Positions 15,223 to 23,016 of a stretch of 28,000 nt of DNA are shown one piece after another. Positions within the stretch are counted from its first letter, which is position 1, and every line of letters starts with the position of its first letter. The position numbers were made by a program, and so were the translations under genes. Origin of the DNA: Spirochaetaceae bacterium (GTDB lineage Bacteria; Spirochaetota; Spirochaetia; WRBN01); contig JAHHUI010000009.1 of the NCBI GenBank assembly GCA_020024055.1, forward strand, positions 1 through 28,000. The letters run 5' to 3'. Under the pieces are notes generated by a model. It made no database searches. It saw only the letters and a list, made by a program, of their open reading frames with translations, and was not told the origin of the DNA.

Positions 15223-16113
15223 ATGAATCAGCTGATGCAATTTTTGCTGCTGGCAATGAAAGGATGCCTGATCGGCATTGCCAATATTATTCCCGGTGTC
15301 TCTGGCGGCACAATCGCTGTGGCCATGAATATCTATGCACCGCTGGTAGAGTCGATTGGACATTTTCCGCACAATCTTAAAAATCCGCCTCAGCTGCGGC
15401 ATGACATCGCCTTTTTAACGCCTGTGATTGCGGGAGCATTGACTGGCATTGTGATTTTCTCAAAAATTATTTCTCATCTGCTGGTCACACAGAGAGTGAA
15501 CAGCCAATTATTCTTCGTGGGTCTGATCATTGGGTCTTTGCCTTTATTGTTCAAGCTGGGGAATTTCAAAAAGCCGCATTGGGCCAGCATTCTCGCCTTT
15601 GTGCTGGCAGCGGCAATGATGCTGAGCTTTTTTATTCTGGAAAATCACACAAGCAAAGATTTTTCTTTGCAGGCTTTTGGCAATGATGATCTGAGAAATC
15701 CTATGTATTTGCTATGGCTTGGGCTGTGTGGATTTATTGCGGCGGTGGCCATGGTGGTGCCCGGCCTCAGCGGCAGCCTGCTCCTAGTGATGCTGGGGGC
15801 CTATGGGCATATCCTGACGATGATCAGCCGACTGACCGGCTCAAGCGAAGCACAGCTGTCTTGGAATCTCTGTGTCTTGGGATTATGTGTATTTGCTGCG
15901 GGCATTGGCCTGGGCATTATTTGCTGTGCTCGATTGATCGATTATCTGATGAAAAAATATCCCCAGTCCACCATGGCATTCATCCTGGGACTGATGATAT
16001 TTTCTATTCTGCCTATCTGGCCCGCGGGCATGATCTTCTCTGTATCTTCCCTGCTGATTTATACAGGCGTGATTCTTGCCGGCGCCGCGGCGGCATACAC
16101 CCTGGGTCGCTGA
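15223..16113 (+). CDS. DUF368 membrane protein, PopT-type undecaprenyl-phosphate translocase
   Basis: The 296-residue protein has about eight membrane helices and the duplicated DUF368 signature: GIANIIPGVSGGT at residues about 18-30 and VAMVVPGLSGSLLLVMLG in the second half. DUF368 proteins (PopT) have been shown in other bacteria to return undecaprenyl phosphate from the outer to the inner leaflet of the membrane, so the carrier can be used again. Here it follows the phosphoglycosyl transferase that consumes this carrier and an outer-membrane protein, 21 nt downstream with an AGGAG ribosome binding site. This makes carrier supply for one glycan pathway a sensible reading. The location is the inner membrane. 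Confidence 0.9.
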   Translation: MNQLMQFLLLAMKGCLIGIANIIPGVSGGTIAVAMNIYAPLVESIGHFPHNLKNPPQLRHDIAFLTPVIAGALTGIVIFSKIISHLLVTQRVNSQLFFVGLIIGSLPLLFKLGNFKKPHWASILAFVLAAAMMLSFFILENHTSKDFSLQAFGNDDLRNPMYLLWLGLCGFIAAVAMVVPGLSGSLLLVMLGAYGHILTMISRLTGSSEAQLSWNLCVLGLCVFAAGIGLGIICCARLIDYLMKKYPQSTMAFILGLMIFSILPIWPAGMIFSVSSLLIYTGVILAGAAAAYTLGR

Positions 16114-16114
16114 G

Positions 16115-17026
16115 CTAGCGCAAAGCCTCAGCAACCTGACTGGAAGGCAGCATGCTATCAGTCGAATTGGAGACAGGCTGGGGCACTTCCTGCTGATCCT
16201 TAGCCAGGAAAATTACTCTTCCTTCCAAAAGCAGTCGACGACCCACTTCGCTGGAGAGAATCCAGTCAGCATAATGATCGGAAACTTCTAAGCCCGTGCG
16301 ATTTGTGCCCACAATTCTGTGCGCGGGAATCACCAGCGGATTTCTTCCAATGCGATCTTTAGACCAGGTTTTATTATCCATGGAAAAAGAATAACCGGCT
16401 GTTCCCCATTTCTTAAAAAATGAATCCTCTACGGAACTGGGCGTGACCAGCACGCGCCCGTCCACAGCTGTCAGACTGGGCAGCAAAGCCGGCTGAAGAT
16501 AATCCACATCCGGTTCGCGGCCTTTCACCGGCAGCAATTCTGTCGCATCAACAACAATGCCCGTGTATTCAAAGGGGCGATTGGGCAAAAGCAAAGGCTG
16601 GATATGGCTGTAGCCCGATCGCATCATCACACCGGTCAGGGCGGAAAACTGAAGCTGATAAGTGACCTGAACAGAACGCATGTCAGATGAAAATGTCACA
16701 TGGTCTTTGCTGACCGATTCCACTGCGCTGTGCAGGCTGAAGGTTAAATGCGAACGCTTCACGCCCACGGGCAAGGAAAAAGCACCCAAATCGTCTAAAT
16801 ATAAACTGGCAAGATTTTCTGAGATAGAAGAAATTTTACGGCGATCGATCAGGCCTTCTGCCTGCTGCTTCGAGGAAGGCAGACCTGTGGGGTCTACAGA
16901 TGTGGAGAGAATAAAAGTGAAACGCCGATTTGTCCAATCCACATAGCGTGTCACATTCACCTGTTGCGCAAAGGCACAAAAAGCAGGCCCCAGCATAAAT
17001 AAAACACAAAAAGCTATAGCACGCAT
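16115..17026 (-). CDS. Secreted FlgT/LPP20-like protein
   Basis: The 303-residue protein has a signal peptide (MRAIAFCVLF..., cleavage near AFAQQ, residue 20). The chosen ATG is the one directly before this signal; the frame extends 55 codons upstream into the transglycosylase gene but lacks sense there. Two blocks recall LPP20/FlgT-type periplasmic proteins: FEYTGIVVDAT followed by PALLPSLTAVDGRVL (about 152-194), and NPLVIPAHRIVGTNRTGLEVS (about 229-249) leading to a strand-like VIFLAK. Such proteins are linked to the flagellar base in other bacteria. With flgG close by this is attractive but unproven. It is probably co-transcribed with the LysM transglycosylase 55 nt upstream, and its stop is 1 nt from that of the DUF368 gene. 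Confidence 0.68.
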   Translation of the reverse strand: MRAIAFCVLFMLGPAFCAFAQQVNVTRYVDWTNRRFTFILSTSVDPTGLPSSKQQAEGLIDRRKISSISENLASLYLDDLGAFSLPVGVKRSHLTFSLHSAVESVSKDHVTFSSDMRSVQVTYQLQFSALTGVMMRSGYSHIQPLLLPNRPFEYTGIVVDATELLPVKGREPDVDYLQPALLPSLTAVDGRVLVTPSSVEDSFFKKWGTAGYSFSMDNKTWSKDRIGRNPLVIPAHRIVGTNRTGLEVSDHYADWILSSEVGRRLLLEGRVIFLAKDQQEVPQPVSNSTDSMLPSSQVAEALR

Positions 17027-17081
17027 ACTTTCACTAGTAACGGCAAAAAATAAGAGTCTATAGAGGAATTTATTAAAAACT

Positions 17082-18242
17082 TTATACAGGGATACGGATC
17101 TTTTGTCCCGGATAGATTCTGCTTGGGCGCAGGCCGGGATTCGCGCGCACAATGCGCGACTGATGAATCTTGTATCGGCGGGAAATGGCAATTAAAGTAT
17201 CGCCGCGACGCACGACATAGGTTCTATATGCGGGCTTGGGTGCGGCGATACTTTTGGCTTTGGGTTTTGGCTGTGCCTTGGGCACAAACCGCGCCAGATA
17301 ATCGCGCGCAGCATCTTCGGCATACACAGGCACTTTAATATAATAAGCCTTTTTAGAAGGCGGAGGTGTATGTCCGCGAATCAGACCGGCATTTAAAGTG
17401 AAAAAACGTGACTGATCCACACCAATGCTGTCAGCAAAGTCAACCAGATTGATTTTTCCCGGGCTGCGCAGAAGCACCAGGCTTTCATCAGCATGATTTT
17501 TACGCAAAGCATTGGGAGAAAATTGTAGATTTTCACGAATAATATGCGAAATCGCAATAAATTTCGGCACATAGGCCATGGTTTCCCTGGGCAGCATATC
17601 ATTCTCAAACATCGCCCAGAAATCGGCTCGCATGCCCATGCTCTCCAGCTCTTTCTTGGCCCTCATCACGCGTGTCAGTCCGCCGTTATATGCCGCCAAA
17701 GACAGCCATAAATCCCCAGTGACACGGATCTCATCGCGTATTTTCCTCAGAGCAGCATCTGTCGCGTTCACAATATCACGCCGATCATCACGCCAGTCAT
17801 CAATCACCAGGCCATAGGGCAAAGCCGAGGTGTACATAAATTGCCAGGGGCCCACAGCCTTGGCAGGAGAAATGGCATGCAGACGATAGCCAGATTCCAA
17901 AATCGGCAGATATAATAATTCATAAGGAAGATCATATTCTTCCAGCTTGCGCATAATATAGGGAATATAAGGCATCGCTCTTTCCAGGCTTTCGCGAATG
18001 AAGCGAATGCCTGGCTTGCGGCGGAAATAGCGAATATAGCGGCGCACTTCTCTGTGTCGCAGATAGGGTCTGGAATAGCTGGCCGTGCTGGCCAGGCGAA
18101 ATACCGAGCTGGCGAGATCAATATCATCGACATATTCCAGGCGCAAAGCTTGAATCTTCATCGGCTGCATACCCAGCGGCACAGCCCATAAATGGCCGAC
18201 AGCGATGAATAAATAGGCAAATATCCAATGTATTTTATTCAC
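17082..18242 (-). CDS. LysM lytic murein transglycosylase, MltD-like
   Basis: This periplasmic enzyme cleaves peptidoglycan glycan strands. The 386-residue protein has a signal sequence (about 1-20, ending LWA). The SLT catalytic domain has catalytic Glu116 in LPILESGYR, then SPAKAVGPWQFM and LAAYNGG. A C-terminal LysM repeat occupies about residues 338-386 (YVVRRGDTLIAISRRYKI through YPGQKIRIPV). A basic linker rich in Pro and Lys precedes LysM. The start is a GTG with AAGAGAAAG upstream. It is divergent from flgG, so it could open the wall for the flagellar rod, which is an inference from position only. MltD usually carries two or more LysM repeats; only one is seen here. Confidence 0.92.
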   Translation of the reverse strand: MNKIHWIFAYLFIAVGHLWAVPLGMQPMKIQALRLEYVDDIDLASSVFRLASTASYSRPYLRHREVRRYIRYFRRKPGIRFIRESLERAMPYIPYIMRKLEEYDLPYELLYLPILESGYRLHAISPAKAVGPWQFMYTSALPYGLVIDDWRDDRRDIVNATDAALRKIRDEIRVTGDLWLSLAAYNGGLTRVMRAKKELESMGMRADFWAMFENDMLPRETMAYVPKFIAISHIIRENLQFSPNALRKNHADESLVLLRSPGKINLVDFADSIGVDQSRFFTLNAGLIRGHTPPPSKKAYYIKVPVYAEDAARDYLARFVPKAQPKPKAKSIAAPKPAYRTYVVRRGDTLIAISRRYKIHQSRIVRANPGLRPSRIYPGQKIRIPV

Positions 18243-18420
18243 GTCTTTCTCTTGATAGCAGGGCTCAGCCGCAAGTTACTATAGAATTAGGGCAAGCAGC
18301 ACTTGTTCCTGTTTAACATTCGGAGAGTTGCCTTCAGAAATACAGCATACAATGATGATTTTTTTTTACTATTAAAGGTATTTATCATCTTTTCTGGAAA
18401 TTGTAAGGGGCATTTTTCGA

Positions 18421-18447
18421 TAAAGTTGCGCTCGAATATACCGATGA
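18421..18447 (+). promoter_or_regulatory. Sigma-28 (FliA)-type promoter of flgG
   Basis: TAAAGTT (18421-18427), a 12-bp spacer and ACCGATGA (18440-18447) agree closely with the FliA consensus TAAAGTTT, 11 bp, GCCGATAA. The strong AGGAGG ribosome binding site of flgG lies at 18466-18471. This marks flgG as part of a motility regulon in this organism. Confidence 0.65.
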
Positions 18448-18482
18448 CTTAATTGAACTTTCCTCAGGAGGACAACAGTTAA

Positions 18483-19280
18483 ATGGTAAGATCTTTATGG
18501 ACAGCCGCCAGTGGCATGAATGGTCAGCAGGCCAATATTGATGCGATTTCCAACAACCTCTCTAATGTGAACACCACAGGATATAAGCCCGTGCGCACAG
18601 AATTTGAGGATTTGATTTATCAAACACAAAGACTGGCAGGCACCCCCGCAACCGATCTTACCAGCCGGCCTCTTGGTTCACAGGTGGGCCATGGTGTGAA
18701 AGTGGCCGCCACACAGCGTATGTTCCAGCAGGGTGCTTTGCAGTCCACCGGAAACCCCTATGATGTGGCTATCACCGGTGAAGGCTTCCTGCGCGTGATG
18801 CTGCGCGATGGCTCTGTCGCTTACACACGCGATGGTTCTTTCAAGGTAGACTCTGAAGGCCAGCTGGTCACCAGCCAGGGTTACAGAGTTCAGCCAGAGA
18901 TCATTTTTCCTGAAGGATTCCTGCACGAAACCATCGCCATCGGCACCACCGGTGAAGTGACGGTGAAAATTCCTGATGTAGAAGATCCCGTCACAGTGGG
19001 CCAGCTGGAGCTGTATCGCTTCGTGAACCCTGCAGGTTTGTCTGCCCTGGGTGAAAACCTGTTCAAAGTTTCTCTTGGCTCGGGTGAAGCCATTGCCGGA
19101 CTGCCCGGCCGCGAAGGCATGGGCGAATTGCAACATCGTTTCCTGGAAATGTCTGCCGTTTCCACCGTGAAAGAGATGGTGAATCTTATCGTTGCACAAC
19201 GCGCTTACGAGTTTAACAGCAAAGCTGTTCAGACTAGTGATAATATGCTAAGTGTTGCCACAAATCTGAAAAGAACTTAA
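18483..19280 (+). CDS. flgG: Flagellar distal rod protein FlgG
   Basis: FlgG forms the distal rod that joins the flagellar basal body to the hook; in spirochaetes the filament lies in the periplasm. The 265-residue length is normal. The N-terminus carries the rod/hook signature MVRSLWTAASGMNGQQANIDAISNNLSNVNTTGYK in essence (residues 1-35), and the C-terminus the matching helix SAVSTVKEMVNLIVAQRAYEFNSKAVQTSD, both needed for axial assembly. The middle holds AITGEGFLRV and YTRDGSFKVD. There is no FlgF-type gene before it, unlike many spirochaetes. AGGAGG lies 11 nt upstream of the ATG, behind a FliA-type promoter. Confidence 0.97.
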   Translation: MVRSLWTAASGMNGQQANIDAISNNLSNVNTTGYKPVRTEFEDLIYQTQRLAGTPATDLTSRPLGSQVGHGVKVAATQRMFQQGALQSTGNPYDVAITGEGFLRVMLRDGSVAYTRDGSFKVDSEGQLVTSQGYRVQPEIIFPEGFLHETIAIGTTGEVTVKIPDVEDPVTVGQLELYRFVNPAGLSALGENLFKVSLGSGEAIAGLPGREGMGELQHRFLEMSAVSTVKEMVNLIVAQRAYEFNSKAVQTSDNMLSVATNLKRT

Positions 19281-19304
19281 ACTTTAAACGTATCTCCCTT
19301 TTTG

Positions 19305-19318
19305 TGAGATAAATCTCA
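19305..19318. repeat. Small palindrome in front of the dehydrogenase gene
   Basis: TGAGAT and ATCTCA, separated by two bases, lie between the flgG stop and the dehydrogenase ATG. There is no U-tract after it, so an operator is more likely than a terminator. The arms are short and chance is possible. Confidence 0.35.
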
Positions 19319-19338
19319 TTACTTTGCGAGGGTATAAT

Positions 19339-20280
19339 ATGCGCGTTGGAATTATTGGTCTTGGAATGGTGGGCAAAGAAATTTTGCTTAACTTGTACTA
19401 TTTTTCGGGTGTTCAGGAAATTGTTGTCTACGATTTGAATACAGAACGTGTGACAGCAGAAATTAATGACTTCGAAGACACCAGAGCTATCCCCTTAAGT
19501 CCTCATCACAAAAAACTCATTTTGGCGAAAGATTATTCAGAGCTCAGTGATTGTTCTATCGTGATTATCAATGTCAGCATCAAAACAAAAAATATGTCTG
19601 ACCGTATCGCGATTTTAGCAGACAATGAAGCCTTGATGAAAGAAATAGGCCCTAAAGTGGCAAAATATTCACCCAACGCCCGTGTCATCATCACCAGCAA
19701 CCCCGTTGACGCAATTACTTATTTCTTTCAAAAATATTCAGGCATGGATCCTCGCCATGTCATCGGGTCTGGCACTATTTTAGACAGCGCCCGATTGTCT
19801 TTATTCTTAGCCAAGCATTATAAGGTAAGTGAATTAGCCATTAATGCCTGGGTGCTGGGTGAACATGGAAAGACATCTTTCATTCCTTGGAGCCTTGTGC
19901 GCATTGCAGGAATGTCTTTGTCCGAATTTGAAAAGGCCTCTGGCATTTCGCCGATTAACCAAAAAGAAACCCTAGAGCGCGTGATTGCCCGTGGTTTGGA
20001 AATCTTCAATACTCGCGGCTATACCGACCACGGTATTGGTGCTTCAGTATTCCGTTTATTCACCGCCATTGCTCAAGACGAAAAAGCCGTGCTGCCTGTC
20101 ACCTGCCCGTTCACCGGTCAATATGGCATTAAAGACGTGCATATGGGTGCTTTGTCCATTGTAGGCTCTGAAGGTATTGAAAAAGTTTTAGAGCTGCCTT
20201 TAGAAGATTCTGCTTTGAAAGCCTATCATGAATCAGCAGACTTTTTGAAGTCTGCCATAGAGACTTTAGGAAAACGCTAG
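19339..20280 (+). CDS. NAD-dependent L-2-hydroxyacid dehydrogenase (LDH/MDH family)
   Basis: This soluble enzyme of the lactate/malate dehydrogenase fold has 313 residues. The NAD site is GIIGLGMVGKE at residues 4-14, with Asp32 in VYDLN. Catalytic residues are present: Arg89 (LDH Arg109), Asp149 and Arg152 in GSGTILDSARL, and His176 in GEHGK. The specificity loop, however, reads VSIKTKNMSDR, without the Gln of lactate or the Arg of malate dehydrogenases at position 102. A loop of the form NIKLQQDNPTGDR occurs in L-2-hydroxyisocaproate dehydrogenases, so a branched 2-oxo acid could be the substrate. The start is the ATG with GAGGG 6 nt before it; a TTG 15 nt upstream is less likely. Confidence 0.85.
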   Translation: MRVGIIGLGMVGKEILLNLYYFSGVQEIVVYDLNTERVTAEINDFEDTRAIPLSPHHKKLILAKDYSELSDCSIVIINVSIKTKNMSDRIAILADNEALMKEIGPKVAKYSPNARVIITSNPVDAITYFFQKYSGMDPRHVIGSGTILDSARLSLFLAKHYKVSELAINAWVLGEHGKTSFIPWSLVRIAGMSLSEFEKASGISPINQKETLERVIARGLEIFNTRGYTDHGIGASVFRLFTAIAQDEKAVLPVTCPFTGQYGIKDVHMGALSIVGSEGIEKVLELPLEDSALKAYHESADFLKSAIETLGKR

Positions 20281-20287
20281 AGGTTTA

Positions 20288-20326
20288 TTCAAACTTATAG
20301 ATTTTTTTAAGATAATTTGCTACGAT
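20288..20326 (+). promoter_or_regulatory. Promoter elements directly before rpe
   Basis: Two overlapping options exist. TTCAAA, 17 bp, GATAAT would start a transcript near 20323 with a leader of about 10 nt. An extended -10, TGCTACGAT, ending at 20326 would start it at or near the ATG at 20333. In both cases the leader is minimal or absent. Confidence 0.5.
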
Positions 20327-20332
20327 GAAGGC

Positions 20333-20989
20333 ATGTCAAGTCCCATCATCGTAGCACCGAGTGTTCTCGCCGCCAATTTTTTAAAACTGGGCGAAGATAT
20401 TGCCAGTGTGCAGCAGGCGGGCGCCGATTGGCTGCATTTAGACGTGATGGATGGAACTTTTGTTCCGCCAATGTCTTTTGGTGCGGAAATTATTCACACC
20501 ATACATCAATGCACCTCTCTTCCACTTGATGTTCATTTGATGATGCAGCGACCGGATCAGCATTTTCGCACCTTTGTCGATGCAGGTGTTTCTGCCGTCA
20601 CTTTCCATTTAGAAGCCTGCGTTCATGTGCATCGCTTCCTTCAGCAGCTGCGCGATATGAAGGTGATGGCCGGCCTGTCCATCGTGCCCTCAACGCCTGT
20701 TTCCGCTGTTGTGGAAGTGTTGGAAATGGTGGATATTTTTCTTGTGATGACTGTGAACCCCGGCTATGGCGGCCAGAAAATCATTCCCTCTTGCATAGAC
20801 AAAGTACGCCAGCTGGCTGAATTGAGAAAAAAACACAATCTATCTTATAAGATTTCCGTAGACGGCGGCGTCACTGTAGACAATGCACCTGTTTTGGTGA
20901 AAGCAGGGGCTGATATCTTGGTCGCCGGCACGGCAATTTTTCAATCTGATGACAGAAAAAAGGTGATAGAAAAACTGCATAATGCCTGA
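20333..20989 (+). CDS. rpe: Ribulose-phosphate 3-epimerase
   Basis: This enzyme interconverts D-ribulose 5-phosphate and D-xylulose 5-phosphate in the pentose phosphate pathway. The 218-residue TIM barrel has all signatures: PSVLAANF near the start, the metal and catalytic block LHLDVMDGTFVP (Asp38 and neighbours), DVHLMMQRP, the phosphate loop VNPGYGGQ, and ISVDGGV with the second catalytic Asp, followed by VAGTAIF. The length is normal. The promoter -10 lies 6 nt before the ATG, so the mRNA may be leaderless. The end overlaps the following TPR gene by 8 nt. Confidence 0.97.
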   Translation: MSSPIIVAPSVLAANFLKLGEDIASVQQAGADWLHLDVMDGTFVPPMSFGAEIIHTIHQCTSLPLDVHLMMQRPDQHFRTFVDAGVSAVTFHLEACVHVHRFLQQLRDMKVMAGLSIVPSTPVSAVVEVLEMVDIFLVMTVNPGYGGQKIIPSCIDKVRQLAELRKKHNLSYKISVDGGVTVDNAPVLVKAGADILVAGTAIFQSDDRKKVIEKLHNA

Positions 20990-22103
20990 TTATTCTCAAG
21001 ATCTCGCTGAAATTCACAGAAAATCTTTAAGATATTTAAAAAGGCGCGACTTTTCCACTCTTTCTTATTACCTCACAGCGAAAGTCCCGCTTTTTGGCAG
21101 CCATGCGGAATTGTATTATTATCTGGGCCTTGCGCAATATTATTTGAAAAATTTTAAAAGCGCAGAAGATTATTTCAAAACAGGCATGGAATATGACAGC
21201 GAACATGTGGACATACGTTTGGCGGCCGCGGCGGCGGCATTAAGGCAGCGCAATAATAGCCAGGCGGTGCATTTATGGCTGAATGTGCTGGATATTGACC
21301 CTGATAATAAAAAGGCGCGCAAGGGACTCAATGTGCTTCGCCAAAAGGGAAATCCCATTGATATAGCCCGCTTCATTCGCAAGGGCTCTATGAAGCAATT
21401 AGAGCCGGCATTGCCTTCCCATATTGCGTTTTTTGATATTATGCTGATTGTCCTGGGCTGTGCATTGGTGGCGGGCACAATTTTCCTGGGAATCAAGATC
21501 TCTGAAAATTTCTTTATGCCCAGCCTGCCCTCTGCCTCGCCCAATCGTGCCGGGGTCGAAGCTTATAATCTTTCTTCTGTGCGCAAAAAAGATTATATAC
21601 AGAAAGAAGGTGAATTCCTGACTCAATTGACGCCCAAGGAAATTCATAACATTATCTATCAGGCAAAGAATGATTTTAATGATTATAAAGACAATAAAGT
21701 GCGCCTGGAGCTGAATCGCATTAAATACAGCAATGCGTCTTCGGCTGTGAAAGCCCAGGCTTCTGTGCTATTTGCTGCCTTGGAAAGGCCTAATTTCACT
21801 AATTTGGATACGAATTATACCTATCGAGAAATTTTTTCAGACCCAATTATGTACACAGATGTTTATGTACATTGGCGGGGCAAAGTGCAGGATGTACAGT
21901 TCACGCCAGAGGCCATCACATTCCAGCTGTTGGTGGGCTATGATGATGAAAAAGTGCTGGAAGGCGCTGTTCCCGTCGTGGTACCCTTTGAAACCTTCAT
22001 CGACCCTATCCTGGCGACAGAGATTTTAGGCCAGGTGAAAATTGATGACGAGAATCATGTTTATATTCTCGCCAGTTCAATTCATCAAATTGTTAAGCCT
22101 TAG
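20982..22103 (+). CDS. TPR membrane protein with a C-terminal beta domain
   Basis: The 373-residue protein has TPR-like helices at about residues 10-118 (for example AELYYYLGLAQYYLKNFKSAEDYF and the DIDPDNKKA turn), then one membrane helix at about 149-171. A coil-like segment follows, and a C-terminal domain of about 100 residues that looks all-beta (VYVHWRGKVQDV, ITFQLLVGYDD, GAVPVVVPFE) and might be an OB-type fold. Without a signal peptide, the TPRs should be cytosolic and the beta domain outside. It overlaps rpe by 8 nt, hence coupled translation, and its last 11 nt overlap the end of secF on the other strand. I do not recognise the family beyond these parts. Confidence 0.82.
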   Translation: MPDYSQDLAEIHRKSLRYLKRRDFSTLSYYLTAKVPLFGSHAELYYYLGLAQYYLKNFKSAEDYFKTGMEYDSEHVDIRLAAAAAALRQRNNSQAVHLWLNVLDIDPDNKKARKGLNVLRQKGNPIDIARFIRKGSMKQLEPALPSHIAFFDIMLIVLGCALVAGTIFLGIKISENFFMPSLPSASPNRAGVEAYNLSSVRKKDYIQKEGEFLTQLTPKEIHNIIYQAKNDFNDYKDNKVRLELNRIKYSNASSAVKAQASVLFAALERPNFTNLDTNYTYREIFSDPIMYTDVYVHWRGKVQDVQFTPEAITFQLLVGYDDEKVLEGAVPVVVPFETFIDPILATEILGQVKIDDENHVYILASSIHQIVKP

Positions 22104-23016
22104 CGTATTTTTTTCTGCTTGCCGCCCCCTGCTTTGCCAGCTTTTTGGCATGATAGACATAAAAAGCATTCAGACTGGCCCCGGCCACAAAAATGGAAGA
22201 ATATGTTCCCACAATAATACCAAAGACCATTTCAATAGCGAATAATTTCACGCTTCCTGTGGCCAGAAACACAATCGCACCAATAGACAGCAATGTGGTC
22301 AGGCTGGTGATAATGGTGCGGCTAAGTGTCTGGGTGATAGAAAGATCAATAATCTCCTGTATAGCCAGGCGTTTTTCCACGTAACGATTCTCGCGAATAC
22401 GGTCAAAAATAACAATGGTGTCATTTAAAGAATAGCCGATGATGGTCAGCACGGCAGCCACTGTGGCGGCATTCACTTCCAATTGGCATGCCCCGATGAA
22501 ACCAATAACAAAAAGCACATCATGCACTGTGCTCAGCATAGCTGAGATAGCATAGGCCAATTCAAAACGAAACCATAAATATGCCATAATCACCAGCAAA
22601 GCACCCAGTACCAATAAAATGGAATTCTGAATCATGGCAGCCGAATATCCAGCCCCCACAAAGTCACTGAAAAGCACCTCGATGGCGCCATATTTCTGTG
22701 TCAGCTGCGCAATCACTTTCTGTTCCATGCTTTCTTGAAAATTTTCTTCATCAGAAGAAGGAATACGGATAATAATCTGATTATTTTCAGCTTTTTGCAC
22801 CTGGATTCCATTGGCTAAAGAGCTCAGATTTTCTCTGATATCTGCCAAAGATGCTTCGTTCTCGCTCATCAGCACAGTCAGGCTGAGGCCTGATTTAAAA
22901 TCGACACCCACATTGAAGCCGCCCCGGGAAAAAGTGAACCCCCATAAAGCGCAGATGCTCATAATGCTTAATATGGTTGTTGCATAGCGTGCTTTCAAGA
23001 ATTGAATTGTTTTCAT
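22093..23016 (-). CDS. secF: Protein translocase subunit SecF
   Basis: SecF works with SecD to pull exported proteins through SecYEG using the proton or sodium gradient. The 307-residue protein has six membrane helices and one periplasmic domain. Typical motifs are FNVGVDFKSG after the first helix, then AAVLTIIGYSLNDTIVIFDRIREN and LSRTIITSLTTLLSI in the fourth and fifth helix regions. Its ATG overlaps the secD stop (ATGA), and the order yajC-secD-secF is the usual one. The C-terminus is basic (KKLAKQGAASRKKYAKA). Its last 11 nt overlap the convergent TPR membrane-protein gene. Confidence 0.97.
   Translation of the reverse strand: MKTIQFLKARYATTILSIMSICALWGFTFSRGGFNVGVDFKSGLSLTVLMSENEASLADIRENLSSLANGIQVQKAENNQIIIRIPSSDEENFQESMEQKVIAQLTQKYGAIEVLFSDFVGAGYSAAMIQNSILLVLGALLVIMAYLWFRFELAYAISAMLSTVHDVLFVIGFIGACQLEVNAATVAAVLTIIGYSLNDTIVIFDRIRENRYVEKRLAIQEIIDLSITQTLSRTIITSLTTLLSIGAIVFLATGSVKLFAIEMVFGIIVGTYSSIFVAGASLNAFYVYHAKKLAKQGAASRKKYAKA

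Noticed and set aside
15714..16118. Open frame of 134 codons on the plus strand inside the DUF368 gene
   Set aside because: It is the DUF368 gene read in another frame; the true frame holds the repeated PG-SG motifs.
16105..16122. CGCT...AGCG hairpin between the DUF368 and FlgT/LPP20-like stops
   Set aside because: With just 4 bp and no T-run it is too weak to call a terminator.
17027..17191. N-terminal extension of the FlgT/LPP20-like protein
   Set aside because: It overlaps the transglycosylase end, and a proper signal peptide starts at the internal ATG at 17026.
18354..18389. GATGAT and ATCATC arms with a T9 run upstream of flgG
   Set aside because: The arms are short, the T-run is inside the loop, and the FliA-type promoter further down explains flgG expression better.
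18678..19199. Open frame of 173 codons on the minus strand
   Set aside because: It is the mirror of flgG, whose protein is conserved over its full length.
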